64,000 nucleotides of DNA, taken from assembly GCA_026075535.2 (NCBI GenBank), contig AP026546.1:7874001-7938000 (forward strand), given 5' to 3'. The position numbers were made by a program, and so were the translations under genes. Positions within the stretch are counted from its first letter, which is position 1; the number at the start of each line of letters is the position of its first letter. Under the pieces are notes generated by a model that was not told the DNA's origin, made no database searches, and saw only the letters and a program-made list of their open reading frames with translations. Source of the DNA: Tricholoma matsutake (taxonomy: Eukaryota > Basidiomycota > Agaricomycetes > Agaricales > Tricholomataceae). Positions 11,501-21,650 of the stretch are shown here, piece by piece.

Positions 11501-12330
11501 GTTACATATAATAGAACTCCCCTGATGGCTGTTCTGGATCGTAGACTAGTGACATCAGTATTGCAGCGAAATAAATATGTAACAACATATGAAAAGGTGT
11601 TAATCCATTGTGCTTTTTTTTAATATGGATGTGTCCTGTCTCTTCATCTATTTGTGTTGTTTGAAATATTGATCTTGGAAAACATGCTTTGCATGTTCCA
11701 TTAGTATTGTCTAAACAACCAGTAAATGACCATGCCTTGTTTTGAGACCCATCTTTATTTCTGTTAGTTGTGCACTGATGGATGTTAGATTTAAACAATA
11801 AGTCATCAACTATACTCCTGAATATTTTCCACCAGGTGGACAGTTCAGTACAATTGTTACATTGACCACATCTATCTGAACATGTCATAGCTGGTGGGGC
11901 ATCTGGCATAGTTTCTGTCAGATTTTGATATTCAGGCTCTGTTGACATATGTTTTATACTTTCTTCTACTTCACTTTCTGAGCCTGTCAAAAACTCTCTG
12001 GTATGTGCCTTTTCCAGATAATTAATCAGGCTTGTCCTGAACTCAGAGTCTGGTTCCAAAACTCTTCTTCACATTTCTTCTGGTGTCAATGTTCCCTTGA
12101 TCCACAAAAGCATATGCAAATGAAGTGTCAGTCGTCCCTGCTGTTCTACAGTACCATAATATCCAGATGTTTTTCCATACATTCCTTCATGGTCTGTTTT
12201 TTCACCAAGTACATGTTTTATAAACATAGTTATCATAAAATGAAAGAAGCATGCTCCGGCTACTGGGTTTTCAGCAATAAGTCGATACCTAATATCATCC
12301 AAGAGTGAACCAAGTTGAAACACATCAACA
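11470..12330 (-). pseudogene. Helitron Rep nuclease domain
   Basis: Rolling-circle replication initiator. The metal-binding motif appears as LTLHLHMLLWIKG near 12100-12140 (HxH core). The catalytic tyrosine motif appears as YVTNYITKPALKTH near 11470-11512, with both Tyr residues and the Lys kept. A frame break near 11515 separates the two parts, because the ORF at 11502-12059 ends in another frame. Stops are again mostly TGA. Confidence 0.85.
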
Positions 12331-13450
12331 AAAACCTCTTATGAGCTTTGTCAGATAATCTGGCCTCCACGACCATATGGGAAAAGCCATGGAAATATCT
12401 GAGGATATAAGTTTGGGTTATTGTAAATTGATTCCATATCTGCACTTTGTCCAACTGCTAAAGCAGCTCCTTTATTATTCCAGTGTTTCAATGCAATGCC
12501 CTTGATAGTATTGACTGTTTTAGTAGTCAGCTGTTCTCCACTGATCCCATGTACTAACAAATGGACAAAAGCCAGTTTGTACACCATCTTCTAGTGTTTG
12601 GTCAAATGTGCTAGTCCCTTCAGGGACTTTATTTGTTTGAGCTTGTTTATATTCTACAGTTACTGGAGGTACATCTTCTGGATATTTCTCAAGCTCCTCA
12701 TACAATATCATCAAGTCAAAGTAAGCTGAATGATTTAATTTCAGCCATTCAAGTGCATGAGCCACAGCTTTTTTTCTTACTAGTAATGGAGTTCATTGAA
12801 ATTCCTCTTTAGTTGGTTTACAAGGTCCTGTAAATAAAACAGCTAGCACTTTATCTAAGTCTTCTTTAGGAGGAGGCAAAATATTGTAAACTTTTGCCAC
12901 TGGCAATTCAAATGCAACTGCATGTGACACCATTTTATGGAGTCCAGACAATGCAATATGAATAAAACACCCATTGACATGTACCTTTTGAGTCAGTAGT
13001 TTTTCAATATACCTAAGGTCTCAAAGTTCTTCTGGTACTTCACCTAGCCATAAACTATTTACTAATGCATGATGAGGAGTTTTTCCTGAATGTATGGCTT
13101 TTTGACAATGATTGCATACTTGATCACAATTACTAGCTAAGATCGGGCCAGTTAGATCTTCAATTTTTTTGTTCAAATTTTTCCTCTCCTTTCTTGTAAC
13201 TCCTTCTGCATGTAATACATGCAATTGATTAGTCAAAGATTTCAATTTTGTGAGTTCTGTTTGTGGTGTCAGTTGTCCACATACTGCACATCCACTTTCC
13301 TGTAAAACTTCATATGATGTTTCTTTACAAAATCCACTGATAATTTTGTGGCTGAGTTCAGGTTTCAAAGGCTTGGGAGGAAAGTGCTCATTCTCTTCTG
13401 CATGAAATACATTATATTTGTCTGAGCTGATATTGTGAGCCTCAGCTCTT
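12331..13450 (-). pseudogene. Helitron N-terminal region (DUF6570-like, cysteine-rich)
   Basis: Fragments 13021-13368 and 12520-12765 form the protein's N-terminal part. Visible features are CAVCGQLTP, CNHCQKAIHSGKTPHHAL and a following Leu-rich stretch, the arrangement I associate with the DUF6570 region in front of the Helitron-like N domain. One TGA interrupts the segment between them. The true N terminus is not resolved, because the frame decays upstream of about 13450. Confidence 0.65.
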
Positions 13451-15423
13451 TTTTATTTCCTGTTATGTTGTTGATGTTGTAGATCTTGTTTGTATAACTT
13501 TAAAAACTGAGGTAAATAAGTTACAGGCAATGCAATCATGGTGATCAAAATACACAGAGAGGTCGTCTTTCTTGGTTCTTGTTTAAATATTTATCTTGTG
13601 TATTTTAGCAAGTTCATAAATATGCTTGACACTCAGATATGGTATCAGATTAATTAATGGCACCTTTGCATGTACATAGTTCTTACTTACAGAATATGTA
13701 TTTAAACCACATGGCATTCAAAACTGAGTCCTACATTTTCAATGTTTTCAATGTCTGGAGTGCCTATCAAAAAAGAGTCTATCATGCCCCATGGAATTAC
13801 AGGCATTCTTCCACCTCCCAATTGTTGACTGTAAACTTGATTTTGTACATTAACTTGAAATGGTGAGGTCATGCTTTTTTTTAAATAATGTCTCTGCATA
13901 GCTGTTTATTGCCAATTGGTTTTTATAGATGTGATTGCTTTGTATCTTTGGCAACTGAAATAGCTTATATATCAGTGATAAAATATTTTGAGTTATGAAC
14001 AACCAGTTCAGCAATTGGTGTTGTGATCGATAATTTAATTCCATTAAATGTAGTATATGGCACTGAACCCATGTTGGTGTATGCTTGAACATCTGTTGGT
14101 TCAATTGACAGTCAAATAAGCCAGGTGATCTGAAAAAAGCTACACTGTAATCATGATGTGATAACACAAAATGACTCATACATGTCTGTATATCAAGTGT
14201 CCTCTGGCGTGCATCTTCATGTCTTACACAAAACAAAAGAACCATCCATTTTTGGATTTGGCTACAACATTGAGTTACTGAGAACCATGTAGCATAATAA
14301 TTTGCCATTGTTTTCCTGATGGTTGACTGTATTTTATGATACCCATGCATTACATTTGTGCGAGCGACTTGTGCAGATGTTAATAAATGAGTCACAGATT
14401 GCTCGTATTCAGAAATGCACCTGCAAGTAGGTTTGTACAGTAAAGCTGTGTATACAGGTTGTAAAAGTGTGTGTTCCTTTTCAATAAAGTCGGTTGTATT
14501 ATGAGAAATTCTCATGCAGTATCCACCAATTGTGGACAATTTTGAACAATAGTCAATTGCATTGGTAAAAGGTATAGTATACTGCCTTTTATACTGTTAA
14601 GAAAATAAGTGTGAGCTTAAAACAAACCATAAGCAAGTTACTTCATACCTGGCTTTTTGTAGATTCTAGTTTAATCAATGCAGTTCCATAATTGTCCACA
14701 AAAATTGCATGAGAGCTGCTAGTCTGGTTGACCTGCAAGTCATAATTAAATTGACATCCAAAACGCTAGACATTCAGTGAACATACTGATACAAATGTTG
14801 GAAATTCATCAAGCAGCGACTTGAAATGTTCAGAGTTTTTTCTATGAACATTTGCCACTTGTGTATTTAATTTGCATCCAGTTGAAGAGTAGTAGATGCA
14901 ACAGTCACACAAAAATGACATGTTTGGATAAGCATGTTGCACAGTTAAGACAGTTCCGTCATATTCGGTACTAATGTCAAGTTGTTAGCATTTCTTTATC
15001 TAGCCAATAAAGGGTAACACATACAGATAAGTGCTAGCATCCAAGAAGCATTGTGGCTCGGGTTCATTCAAGTGCCAAATTGCAATTACCAGCAAGTACA
15101 CAAAACAAAAAAGCAACCAGGGAGAGGATGCAAGCATTGGGGGTGTGAGCGGCAGTGTAAAAGGGTAGTGAACAAGGGCACAGTATAATAACATAAATAG
15201 AAAAAGGAGTTATTACTATAAGCAGTGTGCTGTGATGCAGAATAGGAAAAAATCAATCAGATGTTAGTCAATGTCAGAGACATTACACTGATAACTATTT
15301 CATGATACAGACATAGCATACGAAGAATTTAAAGCACAATATGAATTGTATGAAATAAACACATAAAAGACAGCAAATTCATGGCCCGATTCCTTTGTAT
15401 CAGTAAAAGAAAATACAATTTAT
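13451..15423. other. Unassigned region with one open minus-strand frame (13850-14539)
   Basis: The frame at 13850-14539 minus is open for 229 codons in an AT-rich region where stops should be common, and encodes a His/Tyr/Cys-rich protein I do not recognise. It could be an exon of a lost gene, cargo of the neighbouring Helitron, or chance. No splice sites joining it to a neighbour could be supported. Nothing is seen from 14540 to 15423. Confidence 0.35.
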
Positions 15424-17652
15424 TTATGTGTTCTTCTTAGGTATGGACAATACTATAACAAATTGCATGTTGGATGATAAATTTAATGTGCCACCACCGA
15501 TTTTTGCCATATCTGTTCCTATGGTGTAGCTGACTGTTACGATAGAATTCAAGGGAAGGTCTTGGTCGGAATTTTTGTACAAAGGCCATGACATTAAGTC
15601 CCTGAAGTTTGCATTGGAAAATGTGAACGCAGCCCTGCTAGCAGTCGCTCTTCCGTCATACAAGGGGACTACAGACAAAAGTGAGTATGTGATAGTAATT
15701 AAGTCATACAACATGCTCTTTTCTTCAAACACCCTTGAAGTTTGATAGACATTGTTTGAGCCTTGAACTACCAATGGAGATGAGACTGTCCTTACATTTG
15801 ACAATTTCGAAGCCCTTTTAGTCGCATAGGTTGCAGCTAAAGATTTATGAAGGAAAATGAAAATAAAACATTATAGCAAGACTCACTGTTCTGTTGAATA
15901 GGATTTTGGTCCTCTCTTCTCATTGTAAAGCTGAAGCTTAATTCGGAAGCCAACAAAGGAATAAGATGGAAGTTCAACAAAAGTCCCCACATTGAAGTGT
16001 ACCGTCTCATGTCTTGTGTGAACATGATTCTGTGGATTGTCCATTCATTGTGGGGACCTCCTTGTGTGGGTGTAGCCAGAAAAGATTCTGTGACCAATCC
16101 TGTCATTATGCCAATAGCCAATTGTTTGTTCGCAATGATTTTCAGCTGACCGTCTTGTGCATAGAGCTGCTTTGGATCGATTCGAGCAGTGTTGACATAT
16201 TGTCCCAAATGTGAAAAAGTGAGCACTTTAAGCAGAGACCTGCAGATGCATGGTCAGAATTGCCACACATCCATGGAAAAAAAGTCTGTACTGAACTTCC
16301 TCGCTTGTCATTTTTTTGCAAATAGTCGCAAAGCAAGCATGTGAAGTCTCTAAAGATGCTTGTGAGTCATATGGTTTGACATCGCACAATCATCTGCAAA
16401 CTGTGTCAATTTTGATCATCAAAGTGAATGAGAAATGCATATGGCAAAGCAGGTAATCCCTCATACATAGACTTGAGCAGTGGATCTTGTAGGCTCTCAG
16501 TGACCCTGTCATCAACTTCGAGTGCATTCTCATCTAATGTTTCTGTAGACTCGTCACTTTTGCCTTCTCTCATAGTTGCGCTTCCTTTGTTGGGTTTGAT
16601 GGTGTTGATAGTTTCTTGATGTTCAGTACCAACTCTGCATCGCAAATACTCTGAGATGTTGCCAATTGATTTGCAGTTCGACTTACAACTCCTCCAAATC
16701 ATCCCAGACTACATCTGATCCTTCCGGTGTCTTCTCTTCTATTTTTGTTTGAGGCTCTGCAGTAATTTTGGAGCTAGTAAAATGCTCAATGGGTCAGAAC
16801 ACAATTGCAGGAAGAGCCCAAAATATAGATAGCTACTTGTCCATATTGTCCGAGAATGAATGCGGGTTGTTCTCCCTATAAAAAGCCATCAAGATTTTGA
16901 CCCAAGTAAACAATATACTTCAGTAGTTAAAATTAACAACTTACTCTGCCACAGAAGGAAGTTCTTTGTCCAATACGGCAGCTTCTGGAAAAGCATTGAG
17001 ATCCATGGGCATACTAACCAAACAAGAATTGTGAGTTGATAGGAGGATATCCATTACACGATCATTTACTCTGTGTGCTCTTTTTTCACAGTGATGAGGG
17101 TGGGCACTGAATCCTCGCTAATTTTGGTATAAAACACACCGCAATAAATAAAACATTGCAGGCAATGATAAACTCTCTCACTGTTTTCCATGTGCAGTGT
17201 CACCTCCTTCCACCAGTTTCCTACTTTTAGTAATTATTCACCTGATTTGCGGAAAAATCAGTTTACTTCAACCTGGTTCACAAAAGAAAAACTGACTTTG
17301 GGCGAGCATTTCCTTGTCTACAAAAAGGACCAATTAGCGATCTGATGACAGTATGCATAAATGTTTATGTTGCTAAGTTTGTCGTAAATTGGTCTCTGTG
17401 ACTTATGATTTTATGCATTTCTTCGTCCAATGCAGTCCTGAGCAAATTTGTAATCCGAGTGGAGAAAAGAGGAATAAGTACTTACAAAACAGAAACAGCC
17501 ATTTCTTCTTTTAGTTGTGACAAAGGAGATGCTGGTTTGACATTTGATCGAGGTCTCTTCACAGGGGGCAACACCAATTCACTAACTTGTGAATTAGCAA
17601 GTAATAACTGATTAAAGGAGGACAGAACTAACATTTCTGGTGAACTTGACAT
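15424..17652 (-). CDS. Candidate spliced gene, uncharacterised Agaricomycete-type protein
   Basis: Minus strand. Exon 1 starts at ATG 17652 and ends at a GTAAGT donor (intron from 17485). The stretch 17485-17060 is unresolved. Then consistent phases link exons through introns 16876-16944, 16774-16836, 16635-16686, 16394-16466, 16167-16239 and 15837-15886, all GT-AG and 50-73 bp. The stop is at 15424. A CxxC (HCLQC) and a HPHHC block lie in the middle. The C-terminal part is beta-rich, with VPLYDGRA and a hydrophobic end NMQFVIVLSI. One in-frame TGA at 16390-16392 falls where CGA is plausible, so this may be a recent pseudogene. The function is unknown; I only have an impression of similar lineage-specific proteins in other mushrooms. 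Confidence 0.55.
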
Positions 17653-19106
17653 CACAGAGCATTGTTTTCTTTTCTTAGAGTATTTGGGGCTAATTATCTG
17701 TTTTCAATGTTTTGTTTAACATGCACATTCAATAAAACTTATCAGGAATCACTTCCTATCTCACCTGCAACAAGCCTATCGGTAACAAGAAGACAGTGTT
17801 AGCAGAAATGAAGAAAAGACTCGGAAAATAGTAACACACACTGCCAGATCATAATCAAATCTAAGAAAAATTTGAGCGCAGGATGTCAAAAAAAATTAGT
17901 AGCCAAGTGTGCATTAATTACTTCTCTTGTTTGGGAAACTTTGGAGCTTTGATGGTTATCAGGCTTCTAAGAAGAAAAAGATGTAAATAGTTGCAGAATA
18001 CCTGTATTAATTAGGTACTTCTTCTTTGTCACAACTTGTTTAGGCATCGCGGAAAATATGTGCATAAAAAGTTCCATCAAACATTGGAAATTATAAACAA
18101 GCGAAGAGGAGCACTACTGTTTTGAGGTTATCTGAGAACTCCTATTCAGGTGAGCATGTGAGAAAAAAAAGAGAACAAAATAGAAACAGACATTCTATTT
18201 TATTTAATGAAAGGGTGAAATGTATGATCGTAGGATAGAGGAGTCGAGTAGGGGAATAATCAATAATAGGATTTTCATGTGAAATTTCGAATTCCATGGT
18301 CGATGCTAAACACTATTCCAGTTATCACTATGCTTGCACAATGTAATTTTTGTGCATTTGGTGTGGTTCTCTGTACTCAGGGATAACATATAGTCTACAA
18401 TTGCAAAGCAATATATAAAGCTGTGCCTTCACGCACAAAATACAATTGCACACTCTTAAGGACACACTTTAAAATGTGATGAGTGTGCGTAGATACAGTC
18501 CACTTGGAAGCAGAGTCAGTTGACTTATAATCAAATGAGATTATGTGCACCTTTTCAAGTCTATCCATTGCATAATATTTGATGACATCCTTCACACTGA
18601 GCGAATTGTAAGACTAAAGGTGTACTTTTGCACACAAGCACTTGGCGAAACTTGTTAAGCAAACCCTCAACAATGTGCTCTAGGCCAAGATGTGTGTGCA
18701 TAGATAGAGGTTTCTTCTTTCTTTAATAAACTCCACACCGGAAGAGAAGGGTGGTGAGCAACCATAAATGTCTCCTCCCAGCTAGGCTGATTCTGTAAAC
18801 TGCATTAACAATAAAGCACCCAGAGGTAGTGAAAACAAATTACATCGAGCAAAGTACCCAATTGATCGCAAACTTGACATATTCCAGGTTCAATGCTTAG
18901 ATCATTCAGACGAAGACCTAATGAACATGAAATAATGACATGCTTTTGGAAGGACAGAATAGTTCTTACATGCATTGGCAAAATTGTACCTAGGGTCCAT
19001 TCTTGATTGCAGTCATCGGGAAGTGGAAATTTACATGCAATCTTGCCCAATGCAACACACGTACTTTATCCAGTTATATGGTCTGCAGTTAAAAAACCAT
19101 GTCCGC
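17653..19106. other. No supported gene
   Basis: AT-rich sequence with only short ORFs. It presumably holds the promoter side of the minus-strand gene ending at 15424, but I see no clear TATA element. Nothing else is recognised. Confidence 0.4.
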
Positions 19107-19716
19107 TGTTACAATTTTCCTTGTAACTCATGGAACCCAATGCACCCGATGATCCCCTCCAGATGGGAGGCACCCCTTGACTCATGCCTGTGGCATGCCC
19201 TTGACACCAGACACACGCACAATGCATGCCGACTGCATGCATTCAATCCCCTTCCCAAGGAAGGCACCCTTGATGCATGGTGACTCCATGCACCCAAACC
19301 TACTCCCACACATGCTTTGATACGACAACCTCTTGACATAAGGTCTGTGACATTGGACACCTCATGCTAGGCATGAGGGCTATTGTTTCTATTCTTACTT
19401 GATACGCACCTACCTTCCCGATTGGACAATAAGGACCTCCCTTGTAGTATAAGTACTGAAACTCGTAGTAGGGATGTCCTTAGTTTAGATCTAGGCAATT
19501 AACAGCCTTAACTTGCAACTCACAAACTTACTCGAAACCACTAAGGAAGCCCCTTAGTGCGTGAACCTGAATGACTCTATGCAGAAGCCCTGCTAGAGTG
19601 CACTACCTATCTTACATCGGATGCTCTGAGTAAGACTAGTGCCAAACGACTCGTCGAGGAAGCACCTCGTCGAACGACATTGACTAGATCGAGTGGTTGA
19701 GGCTTCGCCCTTAACA
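19107..19716 (+). repeat. Solo LTR, diverged relative of the Gypsy-2 LTR
   Basis: Starts TGTTACAATT and ends CCCTTAACA, with tccgc on both sides (19102-19106 and 19717-19721), a perfect 5-bp target-site duplication. It shares with the Gypsy-2 LTRs the palindrome TGCATGGTGACTCCATGCA (19275-19293), the cctcatg-x-ggcatgagg block and, near the 3' end, hairpins with a GG-AAGC-CC type apex (19538-19558, 19573-19598, 19651-19671). At 610 bp it is shorter than the 678-727 bp Gypsy-2 LTRs. It was formed by recombination between the two LTRs of a former element. Confidence 0.93.
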
Positions 19717-19932
19717 TCCGCAGTTAGTACAACGGATCCTTTATGTTCCATTTCATATTTAGGAGGCATGGAAACATACAAAAATTATACAGGTTTTACA
19801 CAGTGTGTTCAGTTTTTGATCCATTCCGTATTTAGGGGGCATGCAATAATATAATTGACCTACGATATCTTTACTGTTTGAACAGACTTCTGTTAACTCT
19901 ATTTCAACACCAACCAACAAATCGAAAGCATC

Positions 19933-20127
19933 ATGAGTTCTACAGGCAACACTCTCTGGCGCATCAGTAAATCCCTCACAGACCCAAGCATTTGGACAGA
20001 GGTGCAACATGTGGCTTCCAAAAAAACTGGCAAAGTTACTTATCTTGATGCCGACACCCTTTTGCTGGCTTCTTTCCATGTTCAAGGCAAACTTCAGAGC
20101 TTACAACAAACAACACCTGGTGTATGA
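19933..20127 (+). other. Short ORF, possible exon
   Basis: A 64-codon frame beginning MSSTGNTLWRISKSL and ending just before a GTATGA donor-like site near 20120. Composition looks more protein-like than its surroundings, but no downstream exon could be attached; the Copia LTR follows at 20345. It could be the first exon of a disrupted gene or chance. Confidence 0.2.
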
Positions 20128-20344
20128 CCTTTTTCCAAGCAGAAAGGTTTTTTTTTATTACTCTAATTTTGTGTTATAGTTAACCTCAGTTGTGCTATGC
20201 ATGCCTCAAGATGGGATGTTGGAAACATCCACAGCATTTATGAGACAGATGGCAAGTCTTTTTCACATGAGGGAGATCGAAAACAGTTTCAGCAGCAGCA
20301 CACACATTGAAAGCTGGGGCACAAATCGCGATGTCGGTCCAACT

Positions 20345-20526
20345 TGTTGGGATAGTCAATCCTAGTGCAATACATTAGCACATCACATATAAAAATAGAG
20401 CACAATGTATTTATAGATCACAACATATGTACATCGTAGTATAGGAGAATATGAGACGTTCTACCTTGTCCTGAACTCCCATCATTTAATCCCTTCAAAC
20501 TTCTCCTTCACACCATAATCCCAATA
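20345..20526 (+). repeat. Copia 5' LTR
   Basis: Begins TGTTGGGATAG and ends AATCCCAATA, so the ends are near-perfect inverted repeats with the last CA changed to TA. At 182 bp it is short, as usual for Copia. The preceding five bases caact (20340-20344) would be one target duplication; the other side is lost. Confidence 0.85.
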
Positions 20527-20540
20527 GGTTATGGGCCCTG
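20527..20540 (+). promoter_or_regulatory. Copia primer-binding site, half-tRNA initiator Met type
   Basis: Immediately after the LTR the sequence reads GGTTATGGGCCC. This is complementary to the anticodon region (GGGCCCATAACC) of initiator tRNA-Met, the fragment used as primer by Drosophila copia. No tRNA 3'-CCA complement is present at this position. Confidence 0.75.
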
Positions 20541-20584
20541 GCCTTTTTCATATTTAAATAACTTGCTCTGGACTTGGACATACT

Positions 20585-21650
20585 ATGTCAGATCACCTCG
20601 TTGAACTGGAAGAGCCTGAGGAAGATGCACCCTCAACCCCTATTCGAGCCAGCAGAGTTTACACCTCTAATGCCTCTCGACAATGGCAACAGACCCTAGC
20701 TCAAACAGTAATTGAATTGATTCGGATGAAAGAATATTCAAATGTGAACAAAATCGCCGAACACGATCACTTAACGGATGAGAATTGGCACAAATGGAAG
20801 GAGAGTATTTACCAATTGTGATATAACTGGATATATTACTGGCAGTGTGAAATGACCAGATGAAACCAAAGATCCCATTAACGCAAATAACTGGGACAAG
20901 AATGACTCTTGGGCACAACAAGTAATCATGCATAATGTCATCTCCTCTCAAATGAATCACATCAGATCGAAAACATCAGCTGAAGCAATGTATTCAGCGC
21001 TTACAGTCACTCATGAGAATAAGGCACATCAAACAGTAAATCATATACAGTGCCTGTTATACGAGACCAAGATACAAGAAGTGGATGATCTCCTAAAGCA
21101 CCTTGACACGCTTAAATCATATCGCAACTGCATCAATAAATTCCCCAATGCAGAATTCCATGTTTCTGACATGCACTTCAAAGTGATTATTTTGGCGTCT
21201 TTACCTTCATCTTGGCAGACTTACATCGAACCCTATAATGGGAATCCCAATGATCCCAATGATCCAGACCCCAAAAGGAGAATGTCCTCAGATTCCTTTA
21301 TTGGTTTATTATGGGAGGAATATAAAATTCATATGACACACTCACATAACAAGTATTCTAATGGTTCTAGCACAAACCTGATTAATACCCAGAAGAATAG
21401 CAAAACTACCAAAACTTTGGAAGAGCACATCACCAATCATAAATCCTCCAACAAACCTTGTTGCAAACATTGTAAGTGACCAGGACATTGGTCAGGTAAA
21501 TGTCACAAATATGCTGGTAACAAATGTTGGAACTGTAGAAAAATAGGACATAAGAAAAGAGATTGTTGGAGGAAAAAGAAGGGAAAAGAGAAGAATAAAG
21601 AGAAGCAAACAGAGGGATCAAAGAAAGGTACCAAAGATTCAAATGTGGGG
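20585..21650 (+). pseudogene. Copia gag with two CCHC zinc knuckles
   Basis: Starts at ATG 20585. After a TGA at about 20820 the frame resumes in a shifted ORF at 20928-21479. The capsid-like region is followed by two zinc knuckles: CKHCK-stop-PGHWSGKC (TGA in place of an expected Arg) and CWNCRKIGHKKRDC. A Lys/Glu-rich tail follows. It would package element RNA in virus-like particles. Confidence 0.8.

Larger units (their letters stand above)
8000..13450 (-). mobile_element. Decayed Helitron (Rep-helicase transposon)
   Basis: One collinear minus-strand coding region, broken by stops and small frameshifts, holds in order: a DUF6570-like N-terminal region, the Helitron-like N domain with the Rep HLH motif, the paired-tyrosine motif, a PIF1-like helicase, and a C-terminal segment resembling a cysteine-protease core. 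Together this is about 1,800 codons, reasonable for Helitrons of mushroom-forming fungi. Many stops are TGA where Arg is expected. The 5' TC and 3' CTRR/hairpin ends could not be placed, so the limits are those of the coding region. Confidence 0.88.

Noticed and set aside
13850..14539. Transposase (KDZ-type) assignment for the 229-codon minus-strand ORF
   Set aside because: His/Cys content alone is not enough; no catalytic or cysteine-cluster pattern could be aligned.
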